From Legionella rowbothamii (GTDB lineage: Bacteria; Pseudomonadota; Gammaproteobacteria; Legionellales; Legionellaceae): a stretch of DNA of 64,000 nt. Every line of letters begins with the position of its first letter. The stretch's first letter is position 1. Positions 7,919-17,496 of the stretch are shown piece after piece. The notes beneath the pieces were generated by a model. It did not search any database. It saw only the letters and a list, made by a program, of their open reading frames with translations, and was not told where the DNA came from. The position numbers were made by a program, and so were the translations under genes. Location: the NCBI RefSeq assembly GCF_900639985.1, contig NZ_CAAAIM010000011.1, forward strand, positions 58,873 through 122,872. The letters run 5' to 3'.

Positions 7919-8968
7919 ATGATACCTGTAAAAGGATATGCTGCCCATGATACCAAATCCCCATTAATACCTTATGAGTTCAATCGTCGTGAAGTAGGAA
8001 AAAATGATGTCTTAATCGATATTCATTATTGTGGTATTTGTCATTCAGACATTCACCAAGTTCGCGATGAATGGGGCGGTTCTTCTTTTCCAATGGTTCC
8101 AGGGCATGAAATCATTGGTACTATAAGCAAGGTTGGCTCAGAGGTAACCCACTTCAAAGAAGGAGATCGCGTTGGTGTAGGTTGTTTTGTTGATTCGTGT
8201 CGTAAATGCGTTAATTGTAAAGAAGATTTAGAACAATATTGCGACGAGGGAGCTACGCTAACCTATAACAGTAGAACTCGTGATGGTAGTGAAGCCACTC
8301 AAGGTGGATATTCCACAAAAATTGTTGTGGATAAAAATTATGTGTTACGTGTCCCCGAAAATTTACCTATGGATGCAGCTGCCCCTCTTCTCTGTGCGGG
8401 TATTACCTTATATTCGCCGCTTAGACATTGGAATACTGGTCCTGGAAAACGAGTTGCTATCTTAGGCTTAGGTGGTTTAGGGCATATGGGCGTAAAACTA
8501 GCTCATGCCATGGGGGCTGAGGTTTCTGTGCTGAGCCATTCAATGAATAAAGAAGCTGACGCGAAACGTTTAGGGGCTGATCACTTCTATGCAACTTCGG
8601 ATCCCCAAACATTTAATAAACTAGCTAACCATTTTGATCTTATCATTTGCACGGTTTCTGCTAAATTAGATTGGACGCAATATTTAAATCTGCTGAAACG
8701 TGATGGGGCTATGGTGGTAGTTGGCGTACCCTCCGATGAAATTCCCATACATGCCTTTGCTCTGATTGGTAAACGCTTAACCTTAGCAGGCTCGATGATT
8801 GGCGGGATAAAAGAAACCCAGGAAATGCTCGATTTTTGTGGAAAACATAATATCGTCTCCGATATTGAATTAATTCCAATGCAGAAAGTCAATGAAGCTT
8901 ATGAGCGTGTAGTAAAAAGTGATGTACGGTATCGTTTTGTTATTGATATGGCCTCTTTGTCATCCTGA
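7919..8968 (+). CDS. Zinc-dependent alcohol dehydrogenase, CAD/YahK type
   Basis: A medium-chain dehydrogenase/reductase that interconverts alcohols and aldehydes with NADP(H). Catalytic zinc ligands are expected in YCGICHSD (C38) and GHE (H63). Structural zinc is held by C94, C97, C100 and C108. The Rossmann motif is GLGGLGHMG. The sequence resembles the cinnamyl-alcohol dehydrogenase/YahK group, which reduces a broad range of aldehydes. The ATG at 7919 follows AAAGGA by 6 nt and gives 349 residues, the usual length. The longer frame from 7856 adds 21 atypical residues. It is a single-gene unit with a terminator at 9098. The physiological substrate is unknown. Confidence 0.92.
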   Translation: MIPVKGYAAHDTKSPLIPYEFNRREVGKNDVLIDIHYCGICHSDIHQVRDEWGGSSFPMVPGHEIIGTISKVGSEVTHFKEGDRVGVGCFVDSCRKCVNCKEDLEQYCDEGATLTYNSRTRDGSEATQGGYSTKIVVDKNYVLRVPENLPMDAAAPLLCAGITLYSPLRHWNTGPGKRVAILGLGGLGHMGVKLAHAMGAEVSVLSHSMNKEADAKRLGADHFYATSDPQTFNKLANHFDLIICTVSAKLDWTQYLNLLKRDGAMVVVGVPSDEIPIHAFALIGKRLTLAGSMIGGIKETQEMLDFCGKHNIVSDIELIPMQKVNEAYERVVKSDVRYRFVIDMASLSS

Positions 8969-9065
8969 AATAGGAAACCATAAGATGACTTTGTCTGACC
9001 ATGTTGAAAACTTTATTCCATTACGCTCATTAAGAATACACTTAATAAAAGAGGCAAATGGTTTC

Positions 9066-9130
9066 CCTCATTGACTCAATCACTAATGAGGTTGCATAGC
9101 CCGTATCAACGGTTGGATACGGGCTGTTTT
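9066..9130 (+). terminator. Double hairpin with T tract after the dehydrogenase
   Basis: CCTCATT/AATGAGG (9066-9091) is followed by AGCCCGTATC/GATACGGGCT (9098-9125) and GTTTTG. The second hairpin has the form of a rho-independent terminator on the plus strand. It lies about 130 bases after the stop codon, leaving a long 3' end. Confidence 0.7.
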
Positions 9131-9145
9131 GTCTAGTATAGAATT

Positions 9146-9328
9146 CTAAGGCACCACCGCCGGACTAGGACCACCAAACAAACTCATAACCAACATAATA
9201 ATAAATATCACAATAAACAAAAAGAATAAGATCTTAGCTATATTTGTAGCAGTTGAAGCAACGCCTCTAAAACCAAATAAACCAGCAACAATCGCAATCA
9301 ACAAAAATATGACCGCCCAATGTAACAT
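9146..9328 (-). CDS. DUF1328 (YtjA-type) small membrane protein
   Basis: A 60-residue protein with two hydrophobic helices ([20 protein letters not shown] and [19 protein letters not shown]) separated by [12 protein letters not shown]. The size and the GFRGVA turn are typical of DUF1328/YtjA proteins, which are inner membrane proteins of unknown function often linked to stress. AAGGAG precedes the ATG at good spacing. It is convergent with the dehydrogenase gene. Confidence 0.88.
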   Translation of the reverse strand: MLHWAVIFLLIAIVAGLFGFRGVASTATNIAKILFFLFIVIFIIMLVMSLFGGPSPAVVP

Positions 9329-9439
9329 AACAATCTCCTTATTAATTACTCAACAGGTACCAGAGCTACCCTATTGTTTAATACAGCGTCATAATGTACT
9401 TTTTAAGTATAGATGATTTTGAGCGTTGGGTAACTATTA

Positions 9440-10840
9440 CTACTCAGCAGCAATTGGATTGACTCCGATGTTGGGATTAATACCGCAATCATCAAGAATC
9501 TTGAGTAAATTGTTACCTTTTTTAGTGAAGCGATTAATACAATACTCAGTCAAATAACTTTTTAAAATATAATAATATTCATCCAAAATTAAAATACGTA
9601 GTATTTTCTCTGCTCGCTCTAAATGCTTGACTTGACTGAATTCACAGGCCTGAAATAAGACCCCACCCAACATTGCAGCAATACTTGCCTTTCGTTGAGG
9701 ACTTGCCAAATAAAAACGTTGTATGCATTCGTCCAATGCGCGGTCTTTATCCCATTCCACCCATTCATCATAGAGCCGCATAGCCGGTGCTGGATTAAAG
9801 GCATTTTGCTTGATAATTCCTTGGATAGCATAAGCAACGGGAACGATTGCCTGTATATTGGCCCAAGAACAGTTACCAGCAATCTGGGGACTAATTGGCA
9901 TTCGCGCTACGGGAATTAAGCCTAACTGCTGATTAATTTGCTGATGAAAATAACGCCGACTTTGTTTCTTATACATAAAGTTTTGTAAGAAACTTAGGTT
10001 AATTGCTTCAGGACGAGTAATTTGGTAAATATTAACCGTGCCTTCTTTGGTGCTATTTTCACCTCGATCTATTTTTGCCCACCATTGTCCAAAGCGAATA
10101 AACCCCATCGCATGTCCACGGCTGGCAGCAGGAAGAATCAACATGGGTGCCTGTAATATTTGCTGCATACGGGCAAAATGTTGATCTTGTAAGATAGGAA
10201 TATGTTGGAATTGTAATAATTCAGCCGCGTCATTAAAGGCATCAATAATCACATGCAGTAAGGGAAAATAGTCGCGCAAATGGCGGGTTGAATAACTACT
10301 GGTAAAACGTCTTAGGGAGTCTTTGAGTACAGCAACTGTAAACTCCAGCATAAAGCCTTCGTAATCCAACTCAATAAACTCACCTTGAGCATTGATTATA
10401 TCGACATCACCTTGTAATTCAAATCGATGTCCCAAAAGTTTGCCATTGATGAAGTCTAAAGCAAAATCGAGTCGCGCACCGTATTGATATAACAAATGTT
10501 TTAATGGATCTTGGCCGCGCAGAACGGGATAAACTAATATGGAAAGTCCATTGCGGGTATATGCATTTGCATCAGCGCCATGTTCTAATAATAATCGCAC
10601 CATATCGATGTCATTATTATCAACAGCCCAGTGCAGAGGTGTATGCCCGGTTACATCTTGCCCGTTCACATCCACTTTACGTGCAAGCAATTGTGCTGCA
10701 ATTTTAGGTTGGCGGGTAATCGCACATTCAATAAGCGGGGTAAAACCATATTCATCAATATCGTCTAAAGATTCACCAGCACGCACATAAGCATCAAAAT
10801 CAGGCATCCGATGACTGATAATGTCATTAGCAATAGTCAT
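9440..10840 (-). CDS. ankH: Ankyrin-repeat Dot/Icm effector, AnkH-like, with cysteine-peptidase-like domain
   Basis: The 466-residue protein starts with ankyrin repeats at about residues 30-125, including GFTPLIECAITRQPKIAAQL and GHTPLHWAVDNNDIDMVRLL. The rest is a large alpha/beta domain with H243 (RGHAMGF), Q319 and C324 (SPQIAGNCSWAN), an arrangement like a CE-clan cysteine peptidase. AnkH/LegA3 is a core effector of the genus with ankyrin repeats and a cysteine-protease-like domain and is reported to bind host LARP7. Length, layout and position support the name, which is from recall rather than alignment. The start ATG overlaps the stop of the upstream 134-residue gene (TAATG), so they are cotranslated. 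No C-terminal E-block is obvious. Confidence 0.65.
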   Translation of the reverse strand: MTIANDIISHRMPDFDAYVRAGESLDDIDEYGFTPLIECAITRQPKIAAQLLARKVDVNGQDVTGHTPLHWAVDNNDIDMVRLLLEHGADANAYTRNGLSILVYPVLRGQDPLKHLLYQYGARLDFALDFINGKLLGHRFELQGDVDIINAQGEFIELDYEGFMLEFTVAVLKDSLRRFTSSYSTRHLRDYFPLLHVIIDAFNDAAELLQFQHIPILQDQHFARMQQILQAPMLILPAASRGHAMGFIRFGQWWAKIDRGENSTKEGTVNIYQITRPEAINLSFLQNFMYKKQSRRYFHQQINQQLGLIPVARMPISPQIAGNCSWANIQAIVPVAYAIQGIIKQNAFNPAPAMRLYDEWVEWDKDRALDECIQRFYLASPQRKASIAAMLGGVLFQACEFSQVKHLERAEKILRILILDEYYYILKSYLTEYCINRFTKKGNNLLKILDDCGINPNIGVNPIAAE

Positions 10841-11244
10841 TAGTAAGGCCCTCTAGGCGTAGGGGCATTACTAAATTTAGGCATGTTACCCAAACGCAAT
10901 TGCTTCTCCTTTTCTTGCTCACGACGCTTATTATCGTATTCACGGCGCGCAGCTGAATTTAACGGAGGTTCGGGATTAACATTTGGGTCAATTCCATCAA
11001 AACGCTGATTATCCAGATAAGGATGTTGAAGCATGCCATTATCAGCAGCTTCTTCGGGGGTATCCCCAATATTATCAGTAGTGCTATGCTCACGCGCATT
11101 CACACGAGCTATTCTGCGTTCTCCATCTTGTTCCATGAGGCGCCTTCTGCGCTCCATCTCTTTGGTTTCGGCAGCAAAATAACTACTATCAGCCTTGCGG
11201 GCTGCTGGCAAATTAGTGTCTGGAATGGTTACTTTTGTGCTCAT
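10840..11244 (-). CDS. Small hydrophilic protein upstream of ankH-like gene
   Basis: A 134-residue, highly charged protein without predicted membrane segments. It is rich in Arg, Glu and Asn, with helical runs EMERRRRLMEQDGERR and REYDNKRREQEKEKQLR and a proline-rich end (NAPTPRGPY). It is probably largely disordered. Its stop codon overlaps the start of the ankH-like gene by one base, so both are made from one transcript. It might be a chaperone or a co-secreted partner of that effector, but this rests only on coupling. I do not recognise a family. Confidence 0.75.
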   Translation of the reverse strand: MSTKVTIPDTNLPAARKADSSYFAAETKEMERRRRLMEQDGERRIARVNAREHSTTDNIGDTPEEAADNGMLQHPYLDNQRFDGIDPNVNPEPPLNSAARREYDNKRREQEKEKQLRLGNMPKFSNAPTPRGPY

Positions 11245-11391
11245 AATTACTGAGTATATACCTAAAAAAACTTTATGGCTAATTGCAGTACATTCTGTTA
11301 AATGTATCTGGAGTTAAGCAAAATGTCACTATTAATTTAATGTGGGCGGGGCTGTATTTTTTCAAGAGGTTGCTGATAATTAAATTCCTTA

Positions 11392-11469
11392 CTGAGTAGC
11401 CCTGGGTTGCGTCGCTACGCTCGTAATGACGGATATGTCGTCGTTGCGAGCATAGCAACCCCTGAGTAG
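11392..11469. repeat. Imperfect palindrome flanked by 8-bp direct repeats
   Basis: An imperfect inverted repeat runs from GGGTTGC (11404) to GCAACCC (11461) through related sequences GCTACGCTCG and CGAGCATAGC. CTGAGTAG occurs directly on both sides (11392-11399 and 11462-11469), resembling a target-site duplication. It contains no frame of note and looks like a small mobile palindromic element. Confidence 0.6.
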
Positions 11470-11490
11470 TGGAGTGAGGTTATCCAGCTG

Positions 11491-12513
11491 CTACAAATAT
11501 TCTCTTTGCAAAATCTCGGCGATTTGCACTGCATTTGATGCTGCGCCCTTGCGGATATTGTCGGCGACAACCCACAAGTTTAATCCATTAGGATGAGAAA
11601 GGTCCTCTCGGATACGGCCAACAAATACATCATCATACCCTGCGGCATTTTTTATCACGGTGGGATAGCTGGCTTTAGCTGGGTTATCAACTACCTTCAC
11701 CCCTGGAGCTTTAGACAGAAGAGTGCGTGCCTCAGCAGCAGACATAGGCCTTTTTAACTCGACATTAATCGCTTCTGAATGCCCATAGATTGCGGGTATT
11801 CGCACGGCGGTTGGGTTTACTAAAATATCCGCATCTTCCATAATTTTACGTGTTTCCCAAACCATTTTCATTTCTTCACGGGTGTAACCGTTTTCTTCAA
11901 ATTGGTCAATGTGTGGAATCGCGTTAAACGCAATCTGCTGAGGATATACATCAATTTTCGCAGGTCTGCCATTGAGCAAATCCCCCACTTGTGAAATAAG
12001 CTCACTAATTGCTTTTTTCCCCGTACCAGAAACCGATTGATAAGTAGCCACATTAATTCGTGAAATCCCTGCAGCATCATAAAGCGGTTTTAGCGCAACC
12101 ACCATTTGAATCGTGGAGCAATTAGGGTTCGCAATAATATTTCTATTTCGATAGTCTGCTATGCGATGCGGATTAACCTCAGGAACCACTAAAGGAATGT
12201 CATCTTCATAACGAAAGCAAGAACTGTTATCAATAACAATACAACCTGCTGCTGCAGCTTTAGGAGCATATTCTTTAGATACCGCGCCCCCAGCCGAAAA
12301 CAACGCAATATCTGCCTGACTAAAATCAAATTCAGCTAAATCCAAAACATCGAACTGGCGATTATTAAACGCAATGGTCTTACCCACTGAACGAGAACTA
12401 GCCAAAGGGTAAAGGTTCTTAATTGGAAGCTGACGCTCTTCTAAAACCGTTAGAAAAGTTTCACCAACAGCCCCCGTAACACCTACTATAGCTATATTTA
12501 ATTCTATGCTCAT
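11491..12513 (-). CDS. asd: Aspartate-semialdehyde dehydrogenase
   Basis: Asd reduces aspartyl phosphate to aspartate semialdehyde with NADPH, feeding lysine, threonine, methionine and diaminopimelate synthesis. The 340-residue protein begins with a Rossmann fold (IAIVGVTGAVGE), has the catalytic cysteine C132 in ANPNCSTIQ and the catalytic histidine H245 in YGHSEAI. The length and motifs fit the family well. It lies 11 bases downstream of aroC on the same strand, so asd, aroC and prmB probably form one transcript. Confidence 0.96.
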   Translation of the reverse strand: MSIELNIAIVGVTGAVGETFLTVLEERQLPIKNLYPLASSRSVGKTIAFNNRQFDVLDLAEFDFSQADIALFSAGGAVSKEYAPKAAAAGCIVIDNSSCFRYEDDIPLVVPEVNPHRIADYRNRNIIANPNCSTIQMVVALKPLYDAAGISRINVATYQSVSGTGKKAISELISQVGDLLNGRPAKIDVYPQQIAFNAIPHIDQFEENGYTREEMKMVWETRKIMEDADILVNPTAVRIPAIYGHSEAINVELKRPMSAAEARTLLSKAPGVKVVDNPAKASYPTVIKNAAGYDDVFVGRIREDLSHPNGLNLWVVADNIRKGAASNAVQIAEILQREYL

Positions 12514-12524
12514 TATACCCTCTT

Positions 12525-13580
12525 TTATTGTATTGCCTTTTGGCGTAGATAATGGTCCATCAGCACTAAAGCCATCATCGCCTCAGCGATAGGCACTGCT
12601 CTAATTCCCACGCAGGGATCATGGCGACCTTTAGTCACAACGGTCACCTCTTCACCGAAAACATTTATCGTTTTGCCTGGAGTAGTAATACTCGAGGTGG
12701 GCTTTAAAGCCATACTGACTTCGATATTTTGCCCAGTAGAAATTCCACCTAAAATTCCACCGGCATTATTACTTAAAAAACCTTTTTGTGACATTTGATC
12801 GCGATGGACAGAACCCAACTGGTTAACTGCGGCGAAGCCAGCTCCGATCTCAACACCTTTAACAGCATTAATCGACATCATTGCAAAAGCTAAAGTCGCA
12901 TCTAACTTATCAAATACCGGATCCCCCAAACCAACAGGTACATTTTTAGCAACAACTTTAACACGAGCACCAACTGAATCGCCTTGCCGTCGTAACCGAT
13001 CTACATACTCTGCCAATGCTTCAACCTGTTGATTATTCGGACAAAAAAACGGGTTATGATTAATTTCCTGCTCATTGTCAAAATGCAAGACTAAATCCCC
13101 CATTTGCTCCAGATAGCCAACAATTTCCAATTGTAAATGGCGCTGCAAATACAAACGAGCAATCGCACCCGCAGCAACTCGAGCTGCCGTTTCACGTGCA
13201 GAAGATCGTCCTCCCCCCCGATAATCGCGGTGGCCATATTTATGGTGATAAGTAAAATCTGCGTGACCGGGACGAAACAAATCCTTTATTTCCTCATAAT
13301 CACGCGAACGTTGATCCATATTTGGGATCAATAAAGCAATTGGTGTTCCAGTCGTTTTTCCTTCAAAAACGCCAGAAAGAATTTGCACCTTATCGTCTTC
13401 TCTTCGTTGCGTGGTGTATTTAGACTGGCCTGGCTTACGCTTATCTAAAAAAGGCTGGATATCCTCCTCTCGCAGCTCTAAACCTGGAGGACAACCATCG
13501 ACAATACACCCAATAGCCGGGCCATGACTTTCCCCAAAGGTGGTGACAGTAAATAAGGTTCCAAAGGTATTACCTGACAT
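12525..13580 (-). CDS. aroC: Chorismate synthase
   Basis: AroC catalyses loss of phosphate from EPSP to form chorismate, the last shikimate step, using reduced FMN. The 351-residue protein has the family motifs [12 protein letters not shown] near the N-terminus, [25 protein letters not shown] in the middle, and [18 protein letters not shown] near the C-terminus. It overlaps the 3' end of prmB by 11 bases. The prmB-aroC order is shared with E. coli. Confidence 0.97.
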   Translation of the reverse strand: MSGNTFGTLFTVTTFGESHGPAIGCIVDGCPPGLELREEDIQPFLDKRKPGQSKYTTQRREDDKVQILSGVFEGKTTGTPIALLIPNMDQRSRDYEEIKDLFRPGHADFTYHHKYGHRDYRGGGRSSARETAARVAAGAIARLYLQRHLQLEIVGYLEQMGDLVLHFDNEQEINHNPFFCPNNQQVEALAEYVDRLRRQGDSVGARVKVVAKNVPVGLGDPVFDKLDATLAFAMMSINAVKGVEIGAGFAAVNQLGSVHRDQMSQKGFLSNNAGGILGGISTGQNIEVSMALKPTSSITTPGKTINVFGEEVTVVTKGRHDPCVGIRAVPIAEAMMALVLMDHYLRQKAIQ

Positions 13581-14487
13581 TGAAGTATTCGTCCAATTGC
13601 TGTTTCGTTAACAAGAACACACCCTGTCCGCCATGACTCATATCCAACCACGTAAATGGGACATGAGGATAAGCATCATTTAGAGCTTCTTCACTGTTCC
13701 CTACTTCAACCACTAAAATTCCATGATCACTGAGGTATTCATGAGCGTTCCTTAATATATCTTCCACAATGGCTAAACCATTATTACCTGTTTCTAAAGC
13801 TAATACCGGTTCATGTCGAAATTCATCCGGCAGCGTCTGCATTTCTTCCTTACCAACATAGGGAGGATTGCTCACAATTAAATCATAGCGGACCTTTGGC
13901 ACTTTGGCGAAACAATCCGATTCAATTAAAGTAAGTTGCTCTTCAACACCAAGCTCCTCACAATTAATGGCAGCAACGGCGAGCGCTTCGCTAGAAATAT
14001 CTACTGCATCGACCTGAGCTTCGGGGAACGCATAGCAGCAAGCAATGGCAATACACCCACTTCCTGTACATAAATCTAATATGCGCTCAACTTTATCCGC
14101 CTCAATCCAAGGAGCAAATTGCTCATTAATCAATTCAGCTATAGGAGAACGAGGAATCAGGACGCGCTCATCAACGTAAAATGGCAAATCACAAAAATAA
14201 GCCTCTTTAATTAGGTAGGGAACTGGAACACGTTGGTTAACCCGTTTCTCTAACTGTTCGCATAAAAATTTCTTTTCGCTAGTCGTTAGACGACCGTTTA
14301 ATAGCATCGGATCAATATCATAAGGAAGGGATAAACTTCTAAGAATTAAAGACCGCATGTCGTCTAATGCGTTGTCTGTGCCGTGACCATAATACAATTG
14401 TGCATCAATAGCACAAGACAAACTAAAACGTAAAAAATCCAAAACTGTTGATAATTCTTCCGTTTCTTTAAGAATATAGTTACTCAT
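13570..14487 (-). CDS. prmB: Ribosomal protein uL3 glutamine methyltransferase
   Basis: PrmB methylates a glutamine (Gln150 in E. coli) of ribosomal protein L3 with S-adenosylmethionine. The 305-residue protein has an AdoMet-binding motif [11 protein letters not shown] at residues 138-148 and the glutamine-binding NPPY at 207-210. It is distinguished from PrmC (also in this window at 37429) by its longer N-terminal part and by its position next to aroC and divergent from smrB, exactly as in E. coli. Confidence 0.95.
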   Translation of the reverse strand: MSNYILKETEELSTVLDFLRFSLSCAIDAQLYYGHGTDNALDDMRSLILRSLSLPYDIDPMLLNGRLTTSEKKFLCEQLEKRVNQRVPVPYLIKEAYFCDLPFYVDERVLIPRSPIAELINEQFAPWIEADKVERILDLCTGSGCIAIACCYAFPEAQVDAVDISSEALAVAAINCEELGVEEQLTLIESDCFAKVPKVRYDLIVSNPPYVGKEEMQTLPDEFRHEPVLALETGNNGLAIVEDILRNAHEYLSDHGILVVEVGNSEEALNDAYPHVPFTWLDMSHGGQGVFLLTKQQLDEYFNVR

Positions 14488-14609
14488 TACTGCTCCATGT
14501 TCCTAGGATGTGACTGTTATACAGAAAAGATACAGATTGTACCTCGTAAATCTGGCATTTTGAAGGATCTTAAGTATACTTCAGGCATAACTCTTAAATA
14601 TTGATAAAA

Positions 14610-15161
14610 ATGGTTGATGACTTTCTGTCTGATGAAGACAAAGCTTTGTTTCGCGAACACATGCGTAGCGTCAAACCATTAAATGAAAAGAACAACCGGG
14701 TTAAGACTGAATCGTCCCCTAAGCCTCCTCCTCTACGGAAGAGAAGAATAGAACCGGTAATTGAAGCAAGAAACGATTACTATTTATCCGACACCATTCA
14801 AGAAACGGTTTTGTCGCAAAGCATATTATCCTATGCTCAATCGGGATTAACTAATCAGCGTTTCAAAGAACTGAAAAATGGCAAAATCCCCTGGGAAAGC
14901 CGTTTAGACTTGCATGGATTAAAAGCTGATAATGCGCGCGATTTATTGTGTCGCTTTATTCATAACCAAGCAGAAAATGGCAAGCGCTGCCTTCTGATTA
15001 TTCACGGTAAAGGGGGCCATCTGGGAGCTCCTCCAGTTATCAAAAATTTGGTTAACCGTTGGTTGCCTCAATTAGATGATGTGCTTGCCTTTCATAGTGC
15101 TCAGCCCAAAGATGGTGGGACTGGGGCTGTTTATGTATTTTTGAAAAGAAACCGGCTCTAA
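14610..15161 (+). CDS. smrB: Smr-domain ribosome rescue endonuclease SmrB
   Basis: SmrB cleaves mRNA at collided ribosomes in E. coli. The 183-residue protein has a C-terminal Smr domain with the motifs LDLHGL and IIHGKGGH and ends in VYVFLKRN. The N-terminal segment DDFLSDEDKALFREHM resembles the SEEDQALFRQLM of E. coli SmrB. The start is taken as ATG 14610, although a TTG at 14601 is in frame. The gene is divergent from prmB, as in E. coli. No strong ribosome binding site is visible. Confidence 0.9.
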   Translation: MVDDFLSDEDKALFREHMRSVKPLNEKNNRVKTESSPKPPPLRKRRIEPVIEARNDYYLSDTIQETVLSQSILSYAQSGLTNQRFKELKNGKIPWESRLDLHGLKADNARDLLCRFIHNQAENGKRCLLIIHGKGGHLGAPPVIKNLVNRWLPQLDDVLAFHSAQPKDGGTGAVYVFLKRNRL

Positions 15162-15286
15162 GCACTTGAATTTTTTATCAGCATCCCCATTAATCGGCTA
15201 TAAATTCGCGAAACAAGCTCCTTTACTTGCGTTAACACCGCATTCTGAGGATAATTCGCTTCATTATTAAAAATCATGAGTACAAC

Positions 15287-15706
15287 ATGGAACACTTAGG
15301 TCAATTTATTACAAATCACTGGCAACTATGGTTACTTTTCATTGTCGTGTTATTTTTAACCTTCCTTAATGAACTGCTAATGCAAAAGAAAAAAGCAAAA
15401 CAGCTCTCACCACAAGCAGCCGTTGATCTAATCAATAACGAAAATGCTATCGTAATTGATTTGCGTGAAAAAGAGGTCTTTAAAAAAGGCCATATCATTG
15501 ATGCAATCAATGCTAAAAATGACGATTTTGAACAACAAAAAATGGATAAATACAAAAATCAGCCCATTATTTTAGTTTGTGAGCGCGGCTTACAATCTCC
15601 TGCTGTTGCAACTAAAATCAGTGCCCAAGGTTATAAAGCCTCCGTACTCAATGGTGGAATGGCTGCTTGGCTAAATGCGGACTTGCCTATAGTGAAAGGG
15701 AAGTAA
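15287..15706 (+). CDS. yibN: Rhodanese-like membrane protein YibN
   Basis: A 139-residue protein with one N-terminal transmembrane helix (about 10-30) followed by a rhodanese domain (AAVDLINNENAIVIDLRE ... LVCERGLQSPAVATKI ... LNGGMAAWL). The cysteine in VCERG occupies the persulfide site. It probably carries sulfur at the inner membrane, but its role is unsettled in the family. It starts the yibN-grxC-secB-gpsA cluster, which is conserved in E. coli and many gammaproteobacteria. Confidence 0.92.
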   Translation: MEHLGQFITNHWQLWLLFIVVLFLTFLNELLMQKKKAKQLSPQAAVDLINNENAIVIDLREKEVFKKGHIIDAINAKNDDFEQQKMDKYKNQPIILVCERGLQSPAVATKISAQGYKASVLNGGMAAWLNADLPIVKGK

Positions 15707-15709
15707 ATT

Positions 15710-15964
15710 ATGGCTGAGGTTATTATCTACACCACAGGCTATTGTCCTTACTGTGTCAGAGCCAAGGAGCTGCTTAACAGAAAAAATGCTGCGTTTACAG
15801 AAATTCGTGTGGACTTACAACCCGAACTTCGTGAAGAAATGATGCAAAAAAGCAACAGGCATACAGTACCTCAGATATTCATTAATGGTCATCACGTTGG
15901 TGGCTGCGATGATTTGCATGCCCTGGAAGCTCAGGGAAAATTAGATCAATTACTAAGAGGATAG
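15710..15964 (+). CDS. grxC: Glutaredoxin 3
   Basis: An 84-residue dithiol glutaredoxin. The active site is C12-P-Y-C15, with the cis-proline motif TVPQIF and the glutathione-binding GGCDDL. It reduces disulphides with glutathione in the cytoplasm. It starts 3 bases after yibN and is followed 7 bases later by secB, consistent with one operon. Confidence 0.96.
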   Translation: MAEVIIYTTGYCPYCVRAKELLNRKNAAFTEIRVDLQPELREEMMQKSNRHTVPQIFINGHHVGGCDDLHALEAQGKLDQLLRG

Positions 15965-15971
15965 AAACATC

Positions 15972-16460
15972 ATGGCTGAACAAGCAAACCCAGAACAACA
16001 AAACCTTGAAACTCAATTCATGATCCAACGCGTTTATGTTAAAGATTTATCCTTTGAAACGCCAAATACTCCTGCGGTATTCCAACAACAATGGGAACCT
16101 GAGTTAACACTTGATATTAATACTACTTCCACTCAATTAGAAGCCGGTGTTTACGAAGTGGTTTTAACCGTAACTGCGACTGTGAACAATCAAAAAGAAG
16201 TTGCATTCCTAGTTGAAGTAAAACAAGCAGGTATTTTCACTATTCAAGGCGCTCCAAACGAGCAGTTAGATCATTTGCTCAATAGTTTCTGCCCAAGTAT
16301 TCTATTCCCTTATGCTCGTGAAGCAATTACATCACAAGTTATTCGTGGTAGCTTCCCGCAACTCGTATTAGCACCAATTAATTTTGATGCTTTATACATG
16401 CAACAACTTGCAGAAAAGCAACAAAGCGCCCAAACTCAAGAAGAAACTACTACTCACTAA
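15972..16460 (+). CDS. secB: Protein-export chaperone SecB
   Basis: SecB is a tetrameric chaperone that keeps preproteins unfolded and hands them to SecA. The 162-residue product has the family features [19 protein letters not shown] near the N-terminus and [15 protein letters not shown] followed by [14 protein letters not shown]. Its length and acidic character are typical. It lies between grxC and gpsA, the usual context. Confidence 0.97.
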   Translation: MAEQANPEQQNLETQFMIQRVYVKDLSFETPNTPAVFQQQWEPELTLDINTTSTQLEAGVYEVVLTVTATVNNQKEVAFLVEVKQAGIFTIQGAPNEQLDHLLNSFCPSILFPYAREAITSQVIRGSFPQLVLAPINFDALYMQQLAEKQQSAQTQEETTTH

Positions 16461-16465
16461 GACAT

Positions 16466-17461
16466 ATGGATAAAAAAACTATTGCCATATTAGGTGCCGG
16501 ATCATGGGGCACCGCTGTTGCAATTCATTTATCCCAGATAGGGCATCGTGTTTTGCTATGGGCGCATAACCCAGCGCACGTAGCCCTTATGGCGGAAGAA
16601 AAGTCTAACTCTCGATATTTACCTGATATAACTTTCCCGAAGACTTTAATTCCTGTTGATGATTTAAGCCAATGCATGCGCGACGCAGATTATGTCATTA
16701 TTGCCGTTCCCTCCCATGCCTTCGCAGAGATTGTTTCTAAGATAGATAAGCCGAAAACGAGCCAAGGTCTGGCTTGGATTACTAAAGGAATCGACCCCCA
16801 AAGCCATTTACTACTCAGCCAGTTAGTCGAACAACGTTTTGGTCCGGATTTACCGGTTGCTATGATTAGTGGCCCGTCATTTGCAAAGGAAGTGGCTCGC
16901 TTTTTGCCAACAGCGCTGACTCTTGCAGGGAATGACTTAATATTTCAAAAAAATATTCGTGAATTGCTCCATCATAATAATATTCGTGTTTATCTCAGCG
17001 AAGACTTAATTGGTTTGCAAGTTTGTGGGGCCGTTAAAAACGTACTAGCTATAGGTTGTGGAATTAGTGACGGTTTAGGTTATGGGGCTAATGCTAAAGC
17101 TGCGATTATTACTCGTGGTTTAGCGGAAATGAGTCGCTTAGGTCTAAGCTTAGGCGCTAATGCTGATACCTTCCTCGGTTTGGCCGGTGTAGGTGATCTG
17201 GTATTAACCTGTACCGATGATCAATCTCGTAACCGTCGTTTTGGCTTGCTTTTGGGCAAAAACACCAGTATAAATGAAGCAGAGAAACAAATTGGTCAAG
17301 TTGTGGAAGGAAAAAGTAACGCTGCACAAGTTTGTTTTCTAGCCAAACAAAACCGGATTGAAATGCCCATTTGTGAGCATATCAACGCACTGTTACAAGG
17401 AAGCGTTAGTGTCAAAGAGGCTGTTCATAGTTTAATGAGCAGACCCCCCAGGGAAGAATAG
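16466..17461 (+). CDS. gpsA: NAD(P)-dependent glycerol-3-phosphate dehydrogenase
   Basis: GpsA reduces dihydroxyacetone phosphate to sn-glycerol-3-phosphate for phospholipid synthesis. The 331-residue protein has the N-terminal dinucleotide-binding motif AILGAGSWGTAVA, the central SGPSFAKEVA, and GAVKNVLAIGCGISDGLG with the catalytic lysine region, followed by GLAGVGDLVLTCTD. It is the last core gene of the yibN operon and provides the substrate for PgsA and the PlsY pathway seen elsewhere in the window. Confidence 0.97.
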   Translation: MDKKTIAILGAGSWGTAVAIHLSQIGHRVLLWAHNPAHVALMAEEKSNSRYLPDITFPKTLIPVDDLSQCMRDADYVIIAVPSHAFAEIVSKIDKPKTSQGLAWITKGIDPQSHLLLSQLVEQRFGPDLPVAMISGPSFAKEVARFLPTALTLAGNDLIFQKNIRELLHHNNIRVYLSEDLIGLQVCGAVKNVLAIGCGISDGLGYGANAKAAIITRGLAEMSRLGLSLGANADTFLGLAGVGDLVLTCTDDQSRNRRFGLLLGKNTSINEAEKQIGQVVEGKSNAAQVCFLAKQNRIEMPICEHINALLQGSVSVKEAVHSLMSRPPREE

Positions 17462-17496
17462 CTCCTTATTAAATGATTTGATCCTGGGGTTGTATT

